Shown piece after piece: positions 61,098 to 64,000 of a stretch of DNA of 64,000 bases (position 1 is the first letter of the stretch; each line of letters begins with the position of its first letter). The translations under genes were made by a program, and so were the position numbers. Origin of the DNA: Rhizobium sp. 9140 (lineage in GTDB: Bacteria > Pseudomonadota > Alphaproteobacteria > Rhizobiales > Rhizobiaceae); assembly GCF_900067135.1 (NCBI RefSeq), contig NZ_FJUR01000001.1, positions 2,669,501 to 2,733,500 on the forward strand, given 5' to 3'. Below the pieces are notes generated by a model. It was not told the DNA's origin and searched no databases. It worked only from the letters and a program-made list of their open reading frames with translations.

Positions 61098-61403
61098 TTA
61101 CGGCTGTTTCGGCGGATTTCCATCCTGCGGCACATCATTTGGCGTGATCACCGGCATCTGACCGGTCTGAGGCGCCGGCTCGACGATCTCTCCATCGCCG
61201 ACGGCCGGAGGCTTCAGCACGCTGTTACAGTCGTTGAGCTTCTCTGTCAGCGAGCCGCTGCCGGGATTGGCATTTGGTGACGTTCCCGACGGCGGTACAC
61301 CGACGGCGCATTCGCCCTGCTGCGATTGCGCGACGGTGGCACCGGCAGGCAAAGCCAGTGCCACGGAAAGAAGCGTGACACGAATGAAATCCTTGACGAA
61401 CAT
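61098..61403 (-). CDS. small exported Pro-rich protein under EcfG promoter
   Basis: The 101-residue protein has a signal peptide ([18 protein letters not shown]) and a mature Pro/Gly/Asn-rich chain ([17 protein letters not shown], later [20 protein letters not shown]) with two Cys. The start has a perfect AAGGAG five to six bases upstream. An exact EcfG promoter ends 20 bp before the ATG, giving a very short leader. Family unrecognised; likely a periplasmic stress protein. Confidence 0.75.
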   Translation of the reverse strand: MFVKDFIRVTLLSVALALPAGATVAQSQQGECAVGVPPSGTSPNANPGSGSLTEKLNDCNSVLKPPAVGDGEIVEPAPQTGQMPVITPNDVPQDGNPPKQP

Positions 61404-61424
61404 GAAAAATCTCCTTTTTTTCAA

Positions 61425-61449
61425 AACGGGATATCGCCGGTATGGTTCC
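61425..61449 (-). promoter_or_regulatory. EcfG-type promoter
   Basis: On the minus strand GGAAC (61449-61445), 16 bp, then CGTT (61428-61425) exactly matches the general-stress sigma consensus, directed at the small exported protein gene starting at 61403. Confidence 0.8.
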
Positions 61450-61500
61450 CTCGGAAGCCCCCGGATTGCCCTCACCTGCAGGCTCGGAACGCCAGAGAAC

Positions 61501-62097
61501 ATGATGATCGACGCTGACTTCTTTGATCGCTCCGCTGTGGACGTTGCCCGGGATCTGATCGGTGCGTCCCTGTTCGTCGATGGTATCGGCGGTGTCATCG
61601 TGGAGACCGAGGCCTACGAGCCCGATGATGCCGCGTCGCACAGCTTTCGCGGTCCGACGACCCGCAACCGCGCCATGTTCGGGCCGTCCGCGCACGCCTA
61701 TGTCTACAGGTCCTACGGCATTCACTGGTGCGTCAACATGGTCTGCCGTCCGGGCAGCGCCGTGTTGATCCGGGCTCTACAGCCGACATCCGGGCAGGAT
61801 GTCATGGCGCAACGCCGCGGGCTTGATCATCCGAGGCTCCTCTGTGCCGGCCCCGGTCGGGTCTGTCAGGCGCTCGGCATCGATGGCGGGCACGATGGTC
61901 TGTCGCTGTTTGCGGCGCCCTTCTTTCTCTCAGCCCCCGAGGCGCCCCCAGAGGTGATCACAGGCCCCCGGATCGGCATTACCAAGGCGATCGAGCATCC
62001 CTGGCGGTTCGGCCTTGCCGGTTCTCCCTATGTCAGCCGCAGTTTCACGCGGACGAAAGCGGCATCGACATGGGCTTCAAACACATCCCCCAGATGA
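61501..62097 (+). CDS. DNA-3-methyladenine glycosylase (AAG/MPG type)
   Basis: The 198-residue enzyme excises alkylated purines. It shows the family core [31 protein letters not shown] (catalytic Glu), and [28 protein letters not shown], and ends near [10 protein letters not shown]. The ATG at 61501 is directly repeated at 61504. It overlaps the divergent small-protein promoter region, so a stress-induced repair role is possible. The C-terminal tail is slightly longer than usual. Confidence 0.92.
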   Translation: MMIDADFFDRSAVDVARDLIGASLFVDGIGGVIVETEAYEPDDAASHSFRGPTTRNRAMFGPSAHAYVYRSYGIHWCVNMVCRPGSAVLIRALQPTSGQDVMAQRRGLDHPRLLCAGPGRVCQALGIDGGHDGLSLFAAPFFLSAPEAPPEVITGPRIGITKAIEHPWRFGLAGSPYVSRSFTRTKAASTWASNTSPR

Positions 62098-62166
62098 GGA
62101 TTGAAAAAGTCCCGTCTCGCCACAATTTTCTGTCCGAGAAAACATCCTCAACCCATAGGAGACACC

Positions 62167-62319
62167 ATGCGCCCAATCTTTATCGCCATCCTTGGCATCG
62201 CCGCCCTCACGCTGACCGGCTGTGGCAATACGGCAAACGGGCTGAAGCGTGATGGGCAGAACACGAGCCGGGCGCTCGACGATGCCAGCAACCGCGTGCT
62301 GTCGCAAAACGGAAAATGA
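62167..62319 (+). CDS. entericidin family small lipoprotein
   Basis: The 50-residue protein has a lipoprotein signal (ILGIAALTLTGCGN with lipobox Cys) and a GLKRDGQNTSRALDDASNRV tail, as in entericidin A/B. AGGAG lies seven bases before the ATG. It is similar in form to the gene at 38249. A terminator follows at 62356-62379. Confidence 0.85.
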   Translation: MRPIFIAILGIAALTLTGCGNTANGLKRDGQNTSRALDDASNRVLSQNGK

Positions 62320-62355
62320 GGCTCCGTAGCGTTCCCACCGTATATCATGCAATCA

Positions 62356-62379
62356 CCGCGTCCCCCAGCCGGGACGCGG
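62356..62379 (+). terminator. rho-independent-like hairpin after the entericidin gene
   Basis: CCGCGTCCC (62356-62364) pairs with GGGACGCGG (62371-62379) with a 6-nt loop, followed by a weak TTCGCATT tail. Confidence 0.7.
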
Positions 62380-62472
62380 TTCGCATTATCAAGTTTCGAC
62401 AGTAGACATTGTTTTTTTAAATGGCCGCCCTGAATTTACCGTCTAGGAGAAAGGTCACCGAGAGGACGATCA

Positions 62473-63963
62473 TTGAACGACGTCACAGAGCATCAGCGTA
62501 TTGAAGCCCAGATTGTCCGGAAGGACGTGGGCCATGATCCCTTCGCAGCGGCCGTCCGCGCAACGCGCATGCCCATGCTCATCACGGACCCCTCCAAGCC
62601 CGACAATCCGATCGTCTTTGCCAATGACGCGTTTCTCCGCTTCACCGGTTACGAGCGCGACGAGATCATCAACACGAACTGTCGCTTCCTTCAGGGGCCG
62701 GATACGAATCGCGACGATATCCAGAAGGTGCGCGAGGCGATCGAGAAGCGGCATCCGATCGAAATCGACGTCGTGAACTACAAGAAGAACGGCGAGCCCT
62801 TCTGGAATCGTCTTCTGATCTCGCCCGTCTTCGATGAGCAAGGCGAACTCACCTATTTCTTTGCATCTCAGCTGGACGTGACGCTCGAACGCGATCGCGT
62901 GGTGCGGCTTGAGCGCGACCGCGATCTGCTGGAAGGCGAGGTGCAGAAGCGGACGGCAGAGCTGAAGCGCAACGAGACGCAGCTGCGCTTCGCCATGGAG
63001 GCGGGTCATCTCGGCTACTGGACGCTCAACCTCTCCACCATGGAGCTTGTCGCCTCGCCGGACTGCAAGGCGAACTTCGGCTACGCGCCGGATCAGAACT
63101 TCACGGTCGACGACCTGCTGAACGCGGTTCTGCCGGAAGATCAGGCGCATGTGCGCGACGCGTTCCGCAAGGCGGTGGAACGTCACGAGGAATATGACGT
63201 CGAGCATAGATGCGTCTTTCCCGATGGCCGGATGCGCTGGGTGCATATTCGCGGGCTGGTCTATTACGAGGCCGACGGGCAGGCATCGCAGATGTCCGGC
63301 CTCTCGATGGACATCACCGATCGCAAGCGCACCGAAGAGGCTCGCGCCATCACCGTGCGCGAACTCAGTCACCGCATGAAGAACCTGATGACGACGGTGC
63401 AGTCGGTCATCAACCAGACGCTCCGGCAGGCACCGGACAAGGAGGCCGCGGGCAAGGCCATCACCTCGCGCCTGCAATCGATCGGCGCGGCACAGGATCT
63501 GCTCGTCTCTGGCAATTTCTCGGGTGCCGATCTCGGCCGGATCATCCGGGCCACGCTCGATCCCTTCTGGGACAGCTATCCCAACCGGATCGACATCGAC
63601 GGTCCGGATCTGCAGGTCTCGTCCAACCTTGTCCTAACGCTGGCGATGGCGCTGCACGAGCTTGCGACCAATGCTATCAAGTATGGCGCGCTCTCCAACC
63701 TGTCCGGACGCATCCGCGTCCGCTGGCATGCGGTGGCGGACACATCCCTGCATCGCCTGAAGCTGACATGGGAAGAGAGCGGCGGCCCGCCGGTATCACC
63801 GCCGACCAGCCGTGGCTTCGGCACCCGAATGATCGAGCGCGTGCTGTCCAACAGTCTCGGTGGCAGCGCCGAACTGCGTTACGACGTCACGGGCGTCGTC
63901 TTCACGATGGAAGCGCCGATCGGAGACGAAGATGAAGACGGCGAGGACATGCGCCCCGGCTAA
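62473..63963 (+). CDS. LOV-domain HWE-family sensor histidine kinase
   Basis: The 496-residue blue-light sensor kinase starts with a TTG (GAGAGG seven bases upstream). Domains are LOV (about 20-145, with the flavin-binding Cys in NTNCRFLQGPDTN), a short helix, a second PAS with PAC (about 170-290), and an HWE/HisKA_2 kinase with phospho-acceptor His in VRELSHRMKNLM and the ATPase N-box HELATNAIKYGALSN. The architecture matches the Brucella LOV-HK, which acts on the general stress response through PhyR-type partners. The expected response regulator would lie beyond the right edge. It follows an entericidin gene and lies within a stress-rich region. Confidence 0.92.
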   Translation: MNDVTEHQRIEAQIVRKDVGHDPFAAAVRATRMPMLITDPSKPDNPIVFANDAFLRFTGYERDEIINTNCRFLQGPDTNRDDIQKVREAIEKRHPIEIDVVNYKKNGEPFWNRLLISPVFDEQGELTYFFASQLDVTLERDRVVRLERDRDLLEGEVQKRTAELKRNETQLRFAMEAGHLGYWTLNLSTMELVASPDCKANFGYAPDQNFTVDDLLNAVLPEDQAHVRDAFRKAVERHEEYDVEHRCVFPDGRMRWVHIRGLVYYEADGQASQMSGLSMDITDRKRTEEARAITVRELSHRMKNLMTTVQSVINQTLRQAPDKEAAGKAITSRLQSIGAAQDLLVSGNFSGADLGRIIRATLDPFWDSYPNRIDIDGPDLQVSSNLVLTLAMALHELATNAIKYGALSNLSGRIRVRWHAVADTSLHRLKLTWEESGGPPVSPPTSRGFGTRMIERVLSNSLGGSAELRYDVTGVVFTMEAPIGDEDEDGEDMRPG

Positions 63964-64000
63964 AGCACTTCCGAAGCCGTCAGGTCCGGTAGGCCGGCTG

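Overview
The window looks like chromosomal DNA of a Rhizobiaceae-type alphaproteobacterium (Rhizobium/Agrobacterium/Sinorhizobium relatives). Lineage markers seen in the sequence are: a complete acpXL-lpxXL cluster for the very-long-chain lipid A acyl group; a eukaryote-like glutamine synthetase II gene with its divergent DUF2735 partner; an aerobic (CobN-type) cobalamin pathway; DUF1127 and entericidin small genes; GGAAC-N16-CGTT (EcfG-type) promoters; and a CCUCCUCCC small RNA. I see no rRNA, tRNA, CRISPR array, phage or insertion sequence.

Layout. (1) 1-10 kb: a sugar-uptake operon on the minus strand (binding protein, two permeases, UgpC-type ATPase, GH2 beta-mannosidase-like hydrolase, TIM-barrel isomerase, partial Gfo/Idh oxidoreductase), divergent from a LacI regulator with a palindromic operator candidate between them. 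(2) 10-13 kb: gnd, an SRPBCC protein and a PAS protein. (3) 13.2-18.8 kb: lpxXL, adh2XL, fabF1XL, fabF2XL, fabZXL and acpXL, one minus-strand operon with a recognisable promoter and an internal hairpin after acpXL. (4) 18.8-35.3 kb: an L,D-transpeptidase, then cobalamin genes: cobE-A-B-C-D as an overlapping operon, a TSUP permease, cobP-W-N-O behind a large cobalamin riboswitch, a ClC-type channel and cobQ. (5) 35.3-45 kb: an orphan betaine-type binding protein, a phosphodiester glycosidase, entericidin, topoisomerase IB, a LysR regulator with two DUF1127 genes that share an upstream motif, a GlxA-type AraC regulator, and a pair of related two-receiver signalling proteins. (6) 45-53 kb: a large MscS channel, a DUF924 protein and the sulfate importer sbp-cysT-cysW-cysA. 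(7) 53-64 kb: an OafB-like O-acyltransferase, then many small stress-type genes, a four-hairpin CCUCCUCCC small RNA, a TerC-family protein, glnII, a YihY protein, 3-methyladenine glycosylase, a second entericidin and a LOV-domain HWE histidine kinase.

The most notable non-coding signal is on the minus strand at about 55895-56057. Four consecutive hairpins each carry CCTCCTCCC (an anti-Shine-Dalgarno-like sequence) in the loop, and the last hairpin is a terminator. This matches the cuckoo/CcsR RNA pattern in an unusually long, doubled form. It sits among small genes with near-perfect EcfG promoters, so the right end of the window reads as a general-stress neighbourhood. All product names come from reading the proteins by eye. 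No database search was run.
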